Source: Erythrobacter sp. (GTDB taxonomy: Bacteria > Pseudomonadota > Alphaproteobacteria > Sphingomonadales > Sphingomonadaceae). Taken from it: 15,401 nucleotides of DNA. The notes under the pieces were generated by a model. That model was not told the DNA's origin. It was given only the letters and a program-made list of their open reading frames with translations, and did no database searches. Both the position numbers and the translations under genes were made by a program. Of this stretch, positions 7,696-14,339 are shown one piece after another (within the stretch, counting starts at the first letter, position 1; the number at the start of each line of letters is the position of its first letter). Location: the NCBI GenBank assembly GCA_002695185.1, contig NZOF01000163.1, positions 2,853 through 18,253 of the forward strand, read 5' to 3'.

Positions 7696-7713
7696 AGACA
7701 TCCCGGGGATCCG

Positions 7714-8400
7714 ATGAAATATTTATTGATGGTGGCGATCGGCCTGCTGTCCGGCTTCGGCGGCGCGGCGATCTTCAATTACAGCGGCCTCGGCCACGCA
7801 CAGACGCATGACTATCTGGTGGCGAACCCCGAAATCCTGCCGGAAATGGCGGAAGCCTATCAGACCAGGCAATCGCGCGAACGGCTTGCTTCGGTGGCAG
7901 GGCCGGTCACCGCGCCCTTCGACGGGGCCGTGCTGGGCAACCCCAATGGTTCAAAGACGCTAGTGAAATTCACCGATTACGCCTGCGGTTACTGCCGCGC
8001 GAGCGTGGATGATGTCGACCGGCTGATTGCCGCCGATCCCGATCTGCGCGTGGTCATTCGCGAATGGCCGATCTTCGATGGCAGCGAGCAGGCGGCCCGC
8101 ATGGGTCTGGCCGCGGCAGAGCAGGGCAAATACGATGCCTTCTACCACGCGCTGTTCGCGCTCGGTCAGCCCACGGATGACAATATCGCCGCCGCCGCGC
8201 GCACGGCGGGCCTAGACATGGAAGCTGCCGAGACCTTCGCCGCGTCCGACAAAGTGTCCGCCGAACTCGCCCAGAATTCGCAATTCGCCCAGCAATTGGG
8301 CTTTTCCGGTACGCCGAGCTGGGTATTCGGCGATCGCAGCTTCGAAGGCGCCGTCGGCTACGACCAGCTCAAGGACATCGTCTCGGGCGAGGCGGGCTAG
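7714..8400 (+). CDS. DsbA-family periplasmic thiol-disulfide oxidoreductase
   Basis: The product is 228 residues. An N-terminal hydrophobic helix (residues 3-22) acts as signal peptide or signal anchor. Residues about 33-70 form a helical N-terminal extension, as in Com1/ScsC/BdbD-type proteins. The thioredoxin domain has the active site CGYC (C91-C94, in TDYACGYC) and the cis-proline motif SGTPSWVFG (P201). It forms or isomerises disulfides in exported proteins. GGGGAT lies a few bases before the ATG. It follows the BepA-like protease closely and probably shares its transcript. The stop is only three bases from the stop of the convergent HD gene, with no room for a separate terminator. Whether it works with DsbB- or DsbD-like partners cannot be told here. 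Confidence 0.9.
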   Translation: MKYLLMVAIGLLSGFGGAAIFNYSGLGHAQTHDYLVANPEILPEMAEAYQTRQSRERLASVAGPVTAPFDGAVLGNPNGSKTLVKFTDYACGYCRASVDDVDRLIAADPDLRVVIREWPIFDGSEQAARMGLAAAEQGKYDAFYHALFALGQPTDDNIAAAARTAGLDMEAAETFAASDKVSAELAQNSQFAQQLGFSGTPSWVFGDRSFEGAVGYDQLKDIVSGEAG

Positions 8401-8403
8401 GCG

Positions 8404-9012
8404 CTATTCCCCGGCCGCCTTAGCGTACATCGACGCCAGCGGCCGCGCCATCACCCGGCGCACCATCGGTTCGAAGAAGGCCAGATCCTCGCTCTCGTAA
8501 TCGGGGTCGAACGCGGCCTGATCGTATTTCTCGCAGAATTCCGCGCAGGCTTCGTAATGGGGGTTGTCGCGGAAATTCTCTCGCACATCGCGGTCCATCC
8601 CCAGATGGTGGAAATAGTAATAGCCCTGGAAGGCGCCGTGGTTCTGGCAGATCCAGTGGATCTCTTCGGTCACGAAGGGCTTGATGATCGCCGCGCCGAC
8701 TTCGGGGTGGTTATAGCTGCCCAGCGTATCGCCGATATCGTGCAGCAGCGCCATCACGACATATTGTTCGCCCCGGCCATCGCGATGCGCGCGGGTCGCG
8801 GTTTGCAGCGAATGTTCGAGCCGGCAGACCGGAAAGCCGCCGAAATCGCCGTCCAGCAGCTTGAGATGATCCAGCACGCGGTCGGGCAACCCTTTGGCAA
8901 AGGCGCGATATTCCGCCCCGATGATCGCCCAGTCTTCCTTCGTGCCCTCCTTCATTTCGCGAAACTTGGCACGTTCCGCCAGCGAATGGGCAAGGGTTTC
9001 GGGCTTGTTCAT
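8404..9012 (-). CDS. HD-domain protein with PhnZ/MIOX-type di-iron oxygenase ligand set
   Basis: This is a 202-residue soluble protein. An in-frame upstream ATG exists at 9063, but ATG 9012 is preferred because GGAGAGAG lies directly before it. The HD ligands are H67 (CRLEHSLQ), H91-D92 (ALLHDIGD), H102 (YNHPEVG), H125 (WICQNHGAF) and D164 (EKYDQAAFD). H67 to H91 is 24 residues, which as I recall matches PhnZ (H34 to H58). The six-ligand pattern is that of the mixed-valent di-iron HD oxygenases (PhnZ, TmpB, myo-inositol oxygenase) more than of ordinary HD phosphohydrolases. It may cleave a C-C or C-P bond, but the substrate is unknown and no phosphonate genes are nearby. It diverges from the LytS/LytTR operon and converges with the DsbA-like gene. 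Databases usually name such proteins 'predicted HD phosphohydrolase'. Confidence 0.75.
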   Translation of the reverse strand: MNKPETLAHSLAERAKFREMKEGTKEDWAIIGAEYRAFAKGLPDRVLDHLKLLDGDFGGFPVCRLEHSLQTATRAHRDGRGEQYVVMALLHDIGDTLGSYNHPEVGAAIIKPFVTEEIHWICQNHGAFQGYYYFHHLGMDRDVRENFRDNPHYEACAEFCEKYDQAAFDPDYESEDLAFFEPMVRRVMARPLASMYAKAAGE

Positions 9013-9014
9013 CG

Positions 9015-9023
9015 TCTCTCTCC
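9015..9023 (-). promoter_or_regulatory. Ribosome binding site deciding the HD gene start
   Basis: Read on the minus strand the bases are GGAGAGAGA, ending two bases before the ATG at 9012; the GGAGAG core is five bases from it. This favours the 202-residue form over the longer in-frame reading that begins at 9063. Confidence 0.6.
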
Positions 9024-9067
9024 AATTGGAACGCAGCCTAGCTGCTGGCAAAGGCGCAGGCAATTGG
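9023..9067. promoter_or_regulatory. Candidate operator: paired CAATTGG motifs in a divergent promoter
   Basis: In the 72-bp gap between the divergent HD gene and the histidine kinase, CAATTGG occurs at 9023-9029 (part of the perfect palindrome TCCAATTGGA, 9021-9030) and again at 9061-9067. Between them lies a 5-bp inverted repeat GCAGC-CTA-GCTGC (9033-9045). The layout could bind a dimeric regulator such as the neighbouring LytTR protein, but no known consensus is matched. Confidence 0.3.
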
Positions 9068-9084
9068 GCTAAGGCCGTGAGACC

Positions 9085-10302
9085 ATGGCCGTCTTGCCCT
9101 TCGAACCCACCCCGTTCTTCTCCGACAAGAATCGCGCGTTCTGGACGCTGCAGATTGCCGGATGGGGCGGCGCCTTCCTGCTACGCGCGATCACCAGCCT
9201 GGTCAGCGGACAGGATGTCAGCTTCATCATCAATCTCGCGATCGAGGGGATAACGGGCTTTTCGATCAGCCTGATCCTGTCGGTCGTCTATCATCGCGTG
9301 ATCTCGGACAAGCCGCTGATCGTGTGGACTTCGATGCTCCTAGTGCTGATCACCGGGGTGGCGATCTTCACCTTCATCATCGCCTGGGTCACCAGCCTGA
9401 CGCGAAGCAGTTTCGATGGCGATTTCCTGTCGCTGTTCATTGGCCTGTTCATCTGGCCGCTGGCGCTGCTGGGCGCCTGGTCGGCGCTGTATTTCGCAAT
9501 CAATTACTTCCTCAAGGTGGAAGAGCAGGCCGACCGGTTGGAACGGCTGGAAGCGCAGGCTACCAGCGCGCAGCTGGCCATGCTGCGTTATCAGCTCAAC
9601 CCGCATTTCCTGTTCAACACGCTGAATTCGATCAGCACGCTGGTGCTGCTTAAACAGACCGAACCGGCCAATGCGATGCTGACGCGGCTGTCCAGCTTCC
9701 TGCGGCATACGCTGGTCACCCAGCCGGGCGGCAAAGTCACCGTGGCGCAGGAGGTGGAGACGCTGAAACTGTACCTCGATATCGAACGCATGCGTTTCGA
9801 AGAACGGCTGCAGACCGATTTTAGGGTCGAGGAAAAGGCGTCCAAGGCACAGATCCCTTCCATGCTGCTGCAGCCGCTGATGGAAAACGCGATCAAATAC
9901 GGCGTCAGCCCGCTGGAAGAAGGGGCTGAGATTTCGCTTCTGGCCCAGATCGTGGGCCCGCGCCTGCGCATCACCGTGTCCGACAGCGGCCCCGGCGTCG
10001 ATGTGGGCGGGGTGGCGGATGATCTTCCCGCCGTGATGGCCACGCACAAGCGCCGCAATTCCACCGGCGTGGGCCTGGCCAACATCCGCGACCGGCTGGC
10101 GCAGGCCTATAGCGACGATCACCGTTTCGAAATTCGCAGCCCGGAAACGGGTGGTTTTACCGTCCTCATCGAAATTCCGCACGAACTCGCCGCCAAGGAA
10201 GAGCCGTCTGCCGCAGGATCGGCGACACGGGCGCAGAAACAAGCCAGCGCTTCCGACGTTGGACAGAATAATACTCCCCAGAAGGTAAGTACCGCGAAAT
10301 GA
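9085..10302 (+). CDS. LytS-type membrane sensor histidine kinase
   Basis: The product has 405 residues. About four membrane helices (roughly 20-40, 47-68, 80-104, 114-142) form the sensor part; there is no large extracellular domain. A short coiled segment (VEEQADRLERLEAQATSAQL) leads to the His_kinase domain (PF06580). The phospho-acceptor is H174 in YQLNPHFLFNTLNS. The N-box is LMENAIKYG (N268). The G boxes are DSGPG (300-304) and GVGLANIRDRL (328-338). All catalytic motifs are intact. A polar, probably disordered tail of about 40 residues follows. It phosphorylates the LytTR regulator, whose ATG overlaps its TGA. The signal sensed is unknown; the compact membrane domain suggests a membrane-linked or small hydrophobic signal. 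Confidence 0.92.
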   Translation: MAVLPFEPTPFFSDKNRAFWTLQIAGWGGAFLLRAITSLVSGQDVSFIINLAIEGITGFSISLILSVVYHRVISDKPLIVWTSMLLVLITGVAIFTFIIAWVTSLTRSSFDGDFLSLFIGLFIWPLALLGAWSALYFAINYFLKVEEQADRLERLEAQATSAQLAMLRYQLNPHFLFNTLNSISTLVLLKQTEPANAMLTRLSSFLRHTLVTQPGGKVTVAQEVETLKLYLDIERMRFEERLQTDFRVEEKASKAQIPSMLLQPLMENAIKYGVSPLEEGAEISLLAQIVGPRLRITVSDSGPGVDVGGVADDLPAVMATHKRRNSTGVGLANIRDRLAQAYSDDHRFEIRSPETGGFTVLIEIPHELAAKEEPSAAGSATRAQKQASASDVGQNNTPQKVSTAK

Positions 10303-11096
10303 CTATTCGAACGATCCTCGTCGACGACGAGAAGCTCGCCATCCAAGGCCTGCAACTACGCCTCGAACCTTTCGAGGATGTCGAAGTGATCGAAACCTGC
10401 CAGAATGGCCGCGAAGCGATACGGGCGATCAAGACGCTGAAGCCGGACCTCGTCTTCCTCGACATCCAGATGCCCGGCTTCGACGGTTTTTCGGTGGTGC
10501 AGGGCGTGATGGAAATCGATCCGCCGCTGTTCGTTTTCGTCACCGCATTCCAGGAACACGCGATTCGCGCGTTCGAAGCCAATGCCGTGAACTATCTGAT
10601 GAAGCCGGTGGACGAGGACAAGCTGGCCGACACGATCGAACGCGTGCGCCAGCGCCTCGCCGAAAAGAAGAGCAGCGACGAAGCCGACCGCCTGCGCGGT
10701 GTCCTGTCCGAAGTCGCGCCCGAAGCGGCGCATGACATGGAAGAAGGCGATGCGGAAACCACGGGCCGTTATGAAAAGCTGATCAATGTGAAGGACCGCG
10801 GCCAGATCTTCCGCGTCGAAGTCGACACGATCGAGCATATCGAGGCCGCCGGCGATTACATGTGTATCTACACCGGCGACAATTCGCTGATCCTGCGCGA
10901 AACGATGAAGGATCTCGAACGCCGGCTCGATCCGCGCACCTTCCAGCGCGTGCATCGCTCCACCATCGTCAATCTGGACCAAGTGCGGCAGGTGAAGCCG
11001 CATACCAATGGCGAATGCTTCCTCGTGCTGGACAGCGGTGCCGAAGTGAAGGTTTCGCGCTCGTACAGGGATGTCGTCGCCCGTTTCGTACACTGA
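10299..11096 (+). CDS. LytTR-family response regulator
   Basis: The product is 265 residues. The receiver domain (1-120) has the acidic pair D10-D11, phospho-acceptor D55 in LVFLDIQMPG, switch T82 and K102 in YLMKPVDE. A charged linker (about 121-155) leads to a LytTR DNA-binding domain (about 160-265: VEVDTIEHIEAAGDYMCIYT, TFQRVHRSTIVNLDQV, KVSRSYRDVV). It is the partner of the upstream LytS-type kinase; the ATGA overlap at 10299-10302 supports strict coupling. GAAGG at 10281-10285 is a possible ribosome binding site. LytTR proteins bind tandem 9-10-bp repeats; candidate sites near the kinase promoter are listed separately. Its regulon cannot be read from this window. Confidence 0.93.
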   Translation: MTIRTILVDDEKLAIQGLQLRLEPFEDVEVIETCQNGREAIRAIKTLKPDLVFLDIQMPGFDGFSVVQGVMEIDPPLFVFVTAFQEHAIRAFEANAVNYLMKPVDEDKLADTIERVRQRLAEKKSSDEADRLRGVLSEVAPEAAHDMEEGDAETTGRYEKLINVKDRGQIFRVEVDTIEHIEAAGDYMCIYTGDNSLILRETMKDLERRLDPRTFQRVHRSTIVNLDQVRQVKPHTNGECFLVLDSGAEVKVSRSYRDVVARFVH

Positions 11097-11109
11097 TTTG
11101 TTTTCCGCA

Positions 11110-11201
11110 CCGACCTCCGTCGGCGCGTCCTCGCTAGACGTGCAGCAAGCTGCACCCGCTGCGGGCGGGCGGTTGCCCTTGCCGGGCCTCCACCGGCCCG
11201 G
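11110..11201 (+). other. Three consecutive small hairpins before nadC
   Basis: The spacer between the LytTR gene and nadC holds three inverted repeats in a row. They are CCGAC-CTCC-GTCGG (11110-11123), GTGCAG-CAAG-CTGCAC (11140-11155), and CCGGGCC-TCCACC-GGCCCGG (11182-11201). None is followed by a T-run, so they are not clear intrinsic terminators. They could be a palindromic intergenic repeat, a transcript-processing region, or a leader structure upstream of nadC. Confidence 0.55.
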
Positions 11202-11203
11202 TT

Positions 11204-11208
11204 AGGAG
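11204..11208 (+). promoter_or_regulatory. nadC: Ribosome binding site of nadC
   Basis: AGGAG lies six bases before the ATG at 11215 and three bases after the last hairpin of the spacer. It supports this start and leaves the binding site just outside the stem. Confidence 0.7.
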
Positions 11209-11214
11209 CCGTGC

Positions 11215-12075
11215 ATGACATTCAAACTTACCGGTTTTGATCTCGACCAATTCGTCCGCGACACCTTGGCCGAGGATCTCGGCGAAGGGCTGCCCGGCGG
11301 CGGGCGCGACGTGACCAGCGAAAGCGTGATCCCCGCCGATGCGCGCTTTGCAGGGGTCATGGATACGCGCGACGATATCAAGGTCGCCGGCCTGCCGGTG
11401 GCGGAAGCCTTCTTCCGCGCGCTCGATCCCGATATGACGATCGAGATATTGGTCGAGGAAGGCGCACAGGTTTCCGGCGGCACCGATCTGATGCGGCTCG
11501 AAGGCAATGCCCGCGCCATGCTGACGGCGGAACGTGCGGCGCTCAACACGGTGCAGCATCTGTCTGGCGTGGCCACCATGGTTTCCGAATATGTGCGCGC
11601 CATGGGTCATCCCGAATGCACCCTGCTCGATACGCGCAAGACGATCCCCGGCCTGCGCCATCTGGAAAAATATGCCGTACGCATGGGCGGCGGTGCCAAC
11701 CACCGCATGGGCTTGTGGGATGCGGCGATGATCAAGGACAATCACGTCCTCGTGGCCGGTAGCGTGAGCGAAGCGGTGCGCCGCGCGGTCGATGCCGGGG
11801 TCACGGACATCATCTGCGAGGTGGACCGGATCGACCAGATCGAACCCGCGCTGGAAGCGGGGGCCACGCGGCTGCTGCTCGACAATATGGAACCGCCGGT
11901 GCTGCGCGAGGCGGTGGCGCTGGTCGCCGGCCGCGTGCCGACCGAAGCGAGCGGCGGCATCAATCTGGAAACCATCCACGCCAAGGCCGCAACCGGCGTC
12001 GATTACGTTTCCGTGGGTCGGCTTACGCAGAGCGCACCTGCGGTCGATATCGGTCTGGACTTTACTCCCCTGTAA
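11215..12075 (+). CDS. nadC: Quinolinate phosphoribosyltransferase (nicotinate-nucleotide pyrophosphorylase)
   Basis: The 286-residue enzyme converts quinolinate and PRPP to nicotinate mononucleotide, the third step of de novo NAD synthesis, in the cytoplasm. The substrate-binding set is complete: R107 (AERAAL), R141-K142 (LDTRKTIPGLR), H163-R164 (GGGANHRMGLWDA), K174 (MIKDNH), E202 and D223 (LLLDNM), with the TEASGGINLE loop (243-251) near the end. The length is usual for NadC. nadA and nadB are not in the window, so the pathway genes are dispersed or arranged otherwise. AGGAG at good spacing supports the ATG. It follows the LytTR operon after a 118-bp structured spacer, so its own promoter or read-through are both possible. 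Confidence 0.97.
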   Translation: MTFKLTGFDLDQFVRDTLAEDLGEGLPGGGRDVTSESVIPADARFAGVMDTRDDIKVAGLPVAEAFFRALDPDMTIEILVEEGAQVSGGTDLMRLEGNARAMLTAERAALNTVQHLSGVATMVSEYVRAMGHPECTLLDTRKTIPGLRHLEKYAVRMGGGANHRMGLWDAAMIKDNHVLVAGSVSEAVRRAVDAGVTDIICEVDRIDQIEPALEAGATRLLLDNMEPPVLREAVALVAGRVPTEASGGINLETIHAKAATGVDYVSVGRLTQSAPAVDIGLDFTPL

Positions 12076-12085
12076 AAGCGTTGCA

Positions 12086-12114
12086 CTCCCTCGCACTGTA
12101 TCAACAGGGAGGAA
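12086..12114 (+). promoter_or_regulatory. Strong Shine-Dalgarno site with a possible masking stem
   Basis: AGGGAGGAA (12106-12114) lies three bases before the GTG at 12118 and supports this GTG as the start. CTCCCT at 12086-12091 is complementary to AGGGAG (12106-12111) across a 14-nt loop, so the site could be partly masked in the mRNA. Confidence 0.45.
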
Positions 12115-12117
12115 CGC

Positions 12118-12546
12118 GTGACCAAACCCGCTTCCATCAAGAAATTCGATTATCTGTACATCGGCTCGGTCATCGTGGGCCTCGCCGGGCTCATGCTCGG
12201 CTGGGATACGCTGATCCAGCAGATGAATGCCGAATTCGCCGCACAGGGTGTCGCACCCGAAGACAGTTTTGCCAGCACCACCGTCATCACCGGTGTCTTG
12301 ATGGGGACCGCCATCAGCCTGGCGCTGTGGTTCCTGATCTCGAGACTGCGGATCGAATTCGTGAAATGGATCATCGCCCTGTTCACGGCGTGGAGCGTGA
12401 TCTCCGTTCTGACCGCGATCGTCACGGGCAGCTTCAGCGTCAGCCAGATTTCAGGCATCATCTCGACCGTGATGGCAGTCGCCGCGATCTACATGCTGTT
12501 CCAGCCCGATGCGAAGGCCTGGTTCGCCGAGAAACGTGGCGACTGA
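12118..12546 (+). CDS. Small four-helix membrane protein of unknown function
   Basis: The product has 142 residues and begins at a GTG with a strong AGGGAGGAA ribosome site. About four hydrophobic helices are visible: 13-29 (YIGSVIVGLAGLMLGW), 53-74, 81-101 and 109-127. A polar loop (31-50) joins helices 1 and 2, and the C-terminus is short and charged (DAKAWFAEKRGD). I recognise no catalytic motif or family. The helix count and short loops fit a small inner-membrane protein, perhaps a subunit or accessory factor. Its end overlaps the beginning of the RNase T2 gene by 11 bases, so the two are probably cotranscribed. Placement after nadC (42 bp gap) may put all three on one transcript. Confidence 0.7.
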   Translation: MTKPASIKKFDYLYIGSVIVGLAGLMLGWDTLIQQMNAEFAAQGVAPEDSFASTTVITGVLMGTAISLALWFLISRLRIEFVKWIIALFTAWSVISVLTAIVTGSFSVSQISGIISTVMAVAAIYMLFQPDAKAWFAEKRGD

Positions 12547-13246
12547 TCGCACCGCGTTACTGATTGCCGCGCTCTCCTGTGCCACCGCGCTTCCGCAAGT
12601 GGCGCAGGCACAGGCGTTTCAATGCTCCCTGCCCGATGCGGTGGAGCTCCCGCAGATCAAGGCTGAACGGCCGCGCTGGCTGCCCGTCACCGGCTATACG
12701 CTGGCGCTGAGCTGGGCGCCCGAGTTCTGCCGCTTTCGCGAGACCCAGCGCCGTCATGCGCGGCAATGTTCCGGCGATAGCGGGCGGTTCGGCTTTACCG
12801 TGCACGGTCTCTGGCCGGAAAGCGGCCGCAGCTGGCCGCAATGGTGCGGTGGCCAAGACCTCAAGCCGCGCGAGGCCCGCCCCAATCTCTGCATCAGCCC
12901 CGACGCCGCGCTGATCGCCCGCCAGTGGGAAAAGCACGGCACCTGCATGACGCGGCAGCCGGCGACCTATCTCAAGGTGACCCGCATCCTCTACAACGGC
13001 CTGCGCTGGCCCGACTTCGTCCGCATCAGCCGCGAGGACGATCTGACCGCCGGCACCATCCGCACGCGTCTTGCCGACGCCAATCCGGGCTGGATGCCCG
13101 AAGCCATCGGCGTACATCTCGACCGCAAGGACTGGCTCGAGGAAATCCGCCTTTGCTACGACCGGCGTTTCATGCCGAAGCGATGCGATCCGGCGAGATT
13201 TGGTGCTTCCGACGACCGCGCGGCCAGGATCTGGCGCGGCTTGTAG
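12536..13246 (+). CDS. Secreted RNase T2 family ribonuclease
   Basis: This is a 236-residue protein if translation starts at the GTG at 12536, which gives a plausible signal peptide (LLIAALSCATALPQVAQAQA). An ATG at 12509 in the same frame would add nine residues and is less likely because it spoils the leader. Both RNase T2 active-site segments are present: CAS I FTVHGLWPE (H90, W93) and CAS II QWEKHGTC (E132, K133, H134). LALSWAPEFCR (57-66) and several cysteines (C30, C65, C78, C104, C119, C137) suggest disulfides. These enzymes cut single-stranded RNA through a 2',3'-cyclic intermediate, here in the periplasm or outside the cell. Cysteine pairing could rely on the DsbA-type enzymes, but no genetic link is implied. 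A 5-bp hairpin (13246-13258) follows the stop. Confidence 0.9.
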   Translation: MATDRTALLIAALSCATALPQVAQAQAFQCSLPDAVELPQIKAERPRWLPVTGYTLALSWAPEFCRFRETQRRHARQCSGDSGRFGFTVHGLWPESGRSWPQWCGGQDLKPREARPNLCISPDAALIARQWEKHGTCMTRQPATYLKVTRILYNGLRWPDFVRISREDDLTAGTIRTRLADANPGWMPEAIGVHLDRKDWLEEIRLCYDRRFMPKRCDPARFGASDDRAARIWRGL

Positions 13247-13308
13247 GCTCAGTGAGCCCGCCGCACGATTTCTCTATAACGCATTCAACATTTGACCTTT
13301 TAGGCGGA

Positions 13309-13314
13309 TATAGT
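13309..13314 (+). promoter_or_regulatory. Possible -10 element of the lipoprotein gene
   Basis: TATAGT lies 45 bp before the lipoprotein ATG in an AT-richer patch of the 112-bp gap after RNase T2. A good -35 at standard spacing is missing: TTGACC at 13292 is only 11 bp away. The promoter is therefore only suggested. Confidence 0.3.
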
Positions 13315-13358
13315 CCATGGCGCGCACAGCCAATTGTGGCGAAAAAAGGGGAACCCAA

Positions 13359-13616
13359 ATGAAATTCAAGAACGCAACGCTCGTCGCTTCGGCATTCGCT
13401 TTCGCAGCTCTCGCTGGCTGTGCAGAAAGCGAGCAGGAAGCTCAGGAAGATCTGGTTGAGCAGCAGTACGAATCGCAGGAAGACACGCTTGAAGAGCAGG
13501 CCGACCTCGCTGAAGCTCAGGGCAACGAAGCTCAGGAAGAAGCTCTCGACGCCGAAGCAGACGCCATGGGCGAAGCTGGCGACCAGGCTGAAGACGCTGT
13601 CGACGCAGCCAACTAA
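13359..13616 (+). CDS. Small, highly acidic lipoprotein of unknown function
   Basis: The product is 85 residues. A lipoprotein signal peptide (MKFKNATLVASAFAFAALAG, lipobox LAGC) puts the lipidated cysteine at C21. The mature 65 residues contain 16 Glu and 8 Asp and no Lys or Arg, with many Gln and Ala and no predicted fold. Residue +2 is Ala, so outer-membrane delivery is expected under the E. coli rule. I chose ATG 13359 because AGGGGAA precedes it and the signal peptide then begins properly; an upstream in-frame ATG (13317) would add 14 residues before the leader. Of 22 alanine codons 12 are GCT and none is GCG, unlike the neighbouring genes. It has its own strong terminator, so it is probably a separate, well-expressed transcript. 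Function unknown. Confidence 0.75.
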   Translation: MKFKNATLVASAFAFAALAGCAESEQEAQEDLVEQQYESQEDTLEEQADLAEAQGNEAQEEALDAEADAMGEAGDQAEDAVDAAN

Positions 13617-13655
13617 TTTCAGCGGTCGGCGATAAATCGCCGGCTGATGGTTTTG

Positions 13656-13686
13656 CGGCACCCGTTTCCGGACGGGTGCCGTTTTT
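13656..13686 (+). terminator. Intrinsic terminator of the lipoprotein gene
   Basis: CGGCACCCGT (13656-13665) pairs perfectly with ACGGGTGCCG (13672-13681) over a six-base loop and is followed directly by TTTTT. A second smaller hairpin (CGGCGA-TAAA-TCGCCG, 13627-13642) lies between it and the stop codon. Confidence 0.9.
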
Positions 13687-13725
13687 CGTTGCGGGCCCCT
13701 TTAATGTACTATCCAGAATGCAGTC

Positions 13726-14181
13726 TTAGCGCCGCGCGCTGAAAAACTCGCGCAACAGCGTGGCTGCCCGCGCTTCCCCCAGACCGGCGTAGACTTCCGG
13801 CCGGTACAGGCACTGATCCTGCTCGAATACCCGCGCACCGTGCTCGACTGCGCCGCCTTTCGGATCGCTTGCGCCGTAATAGACCTTGGCTATCCGGGCG
13901 TGGACGATCGCCCCGGCACACATGGCGCAGGGTTCGAGCGTGACCCATAATTCGCAATCGGTAAGCCGTTCTTGGCCGAGCGCTTCGGCAGCACGGCGAA
14001 TCGCGAGGATTTCGGCATGGGCTGTGGGATCGCATGTTTCGCGCGGTGTATTATGCGCCTCGGCGATTACTTGGCCGTCGCGGGTTATGACGGCCCCGAC
14101 CGGCACCTCGCCCGCGGCAGCGCTGGCCTCGGCCAGTGCCAGGGCGCGCTTCATGGGTTGTGGGAGGGTCCAGGACGACAT
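13726..14181 (-). CDS. tadA: tRNA-specific adenosine deaminase TadA
   Basis: The 151-residue cytoplasmic enzyme deaminates adenosine 34 of tRNA-Arg(ACG) to inosine. It shows the zinc-dependent cytidine/deoxycytidylate deaminase signature: HAEI (zinc ligand His and catalytic Glu, in PTAHAEILAIRRA) and PCAMCAGAI (two zinc cysteines), plus GEVPVGAVI at the N-terminal beta strand. The C-terminal LLREFFSARR helix is usual for TadA. Length and motifs fit TadA rather than a guanine or cytosine deaminase. The start at 14181 adds nine residues before the more conserved MKRALALAEASA (14154); either is possible. The gene is divergent from rpmB across 158 bp and its stop lies near the lipoprotein terminator region. 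Confidence 0.92.
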   Translation of the reverse strand: MSSWTLPQPMKRALALAEASAAAGEVPVGAVITRDGQVIAEAHNTPRETCDPTAHAEILAIRRAAEALGQERLTDCELWVTLEPCAMCAGAIVHARIAKVYYGASDPKGGAVEHGARVFEQDQCLYRPEVYAGLGEARAATLLREFFSARR

Positions 14182-14224
14182 ACCAGCGCCTCGCTAGCCC
14201 CCGGCCGCGGCCTGCGCAACGTGC

Positions 14225-14253
14225 TTGACGATTCGGACCCCCACCGCTATGCG
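14225..14253 (+). promoter_or_regulatory. rpmB: Sigma70-type promoter of rpmB
   Basis: TTGACG (14225-14230) and TATGCG (14248-14253) are separated by exactly 17 bp. Transcription would start near 14260 and give a leader of about 80 nt before the rpmB ATG. It is the best promoter match I found in the window. Confidence 0.65.
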
Positions 14254-14339
14254 CGCCGCTTTCCGGGATTAATGAGGCCCTGACCCGCATAGCGCGGCCA
14301 AGGGAACTCGCCCGCCCATTCGAACGAAGAGACTGATCC

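Noticed and set aside
6319..7701. A 460-codon open frame opposite the M48 protease
   Set aside because: Same codon-register mirror effect in a high-GC gene; the sense protein has all M48 motifs.
13292..13314. TTGACC and TATAGT as a complete promoter for the lipoprotein
   Set aside because: The spacing is 11 bp instead of about 17, so the pair cannot work together as a sigma70 promoter; only the -10-like element was kept at low confidence.
13350..13354. GGAAC as a -35 element of a general stress (EcfG) promoter
   Set aside because: No CGTT lies 16-17 bp downstream, and the bases are part of the ribosome binding region.
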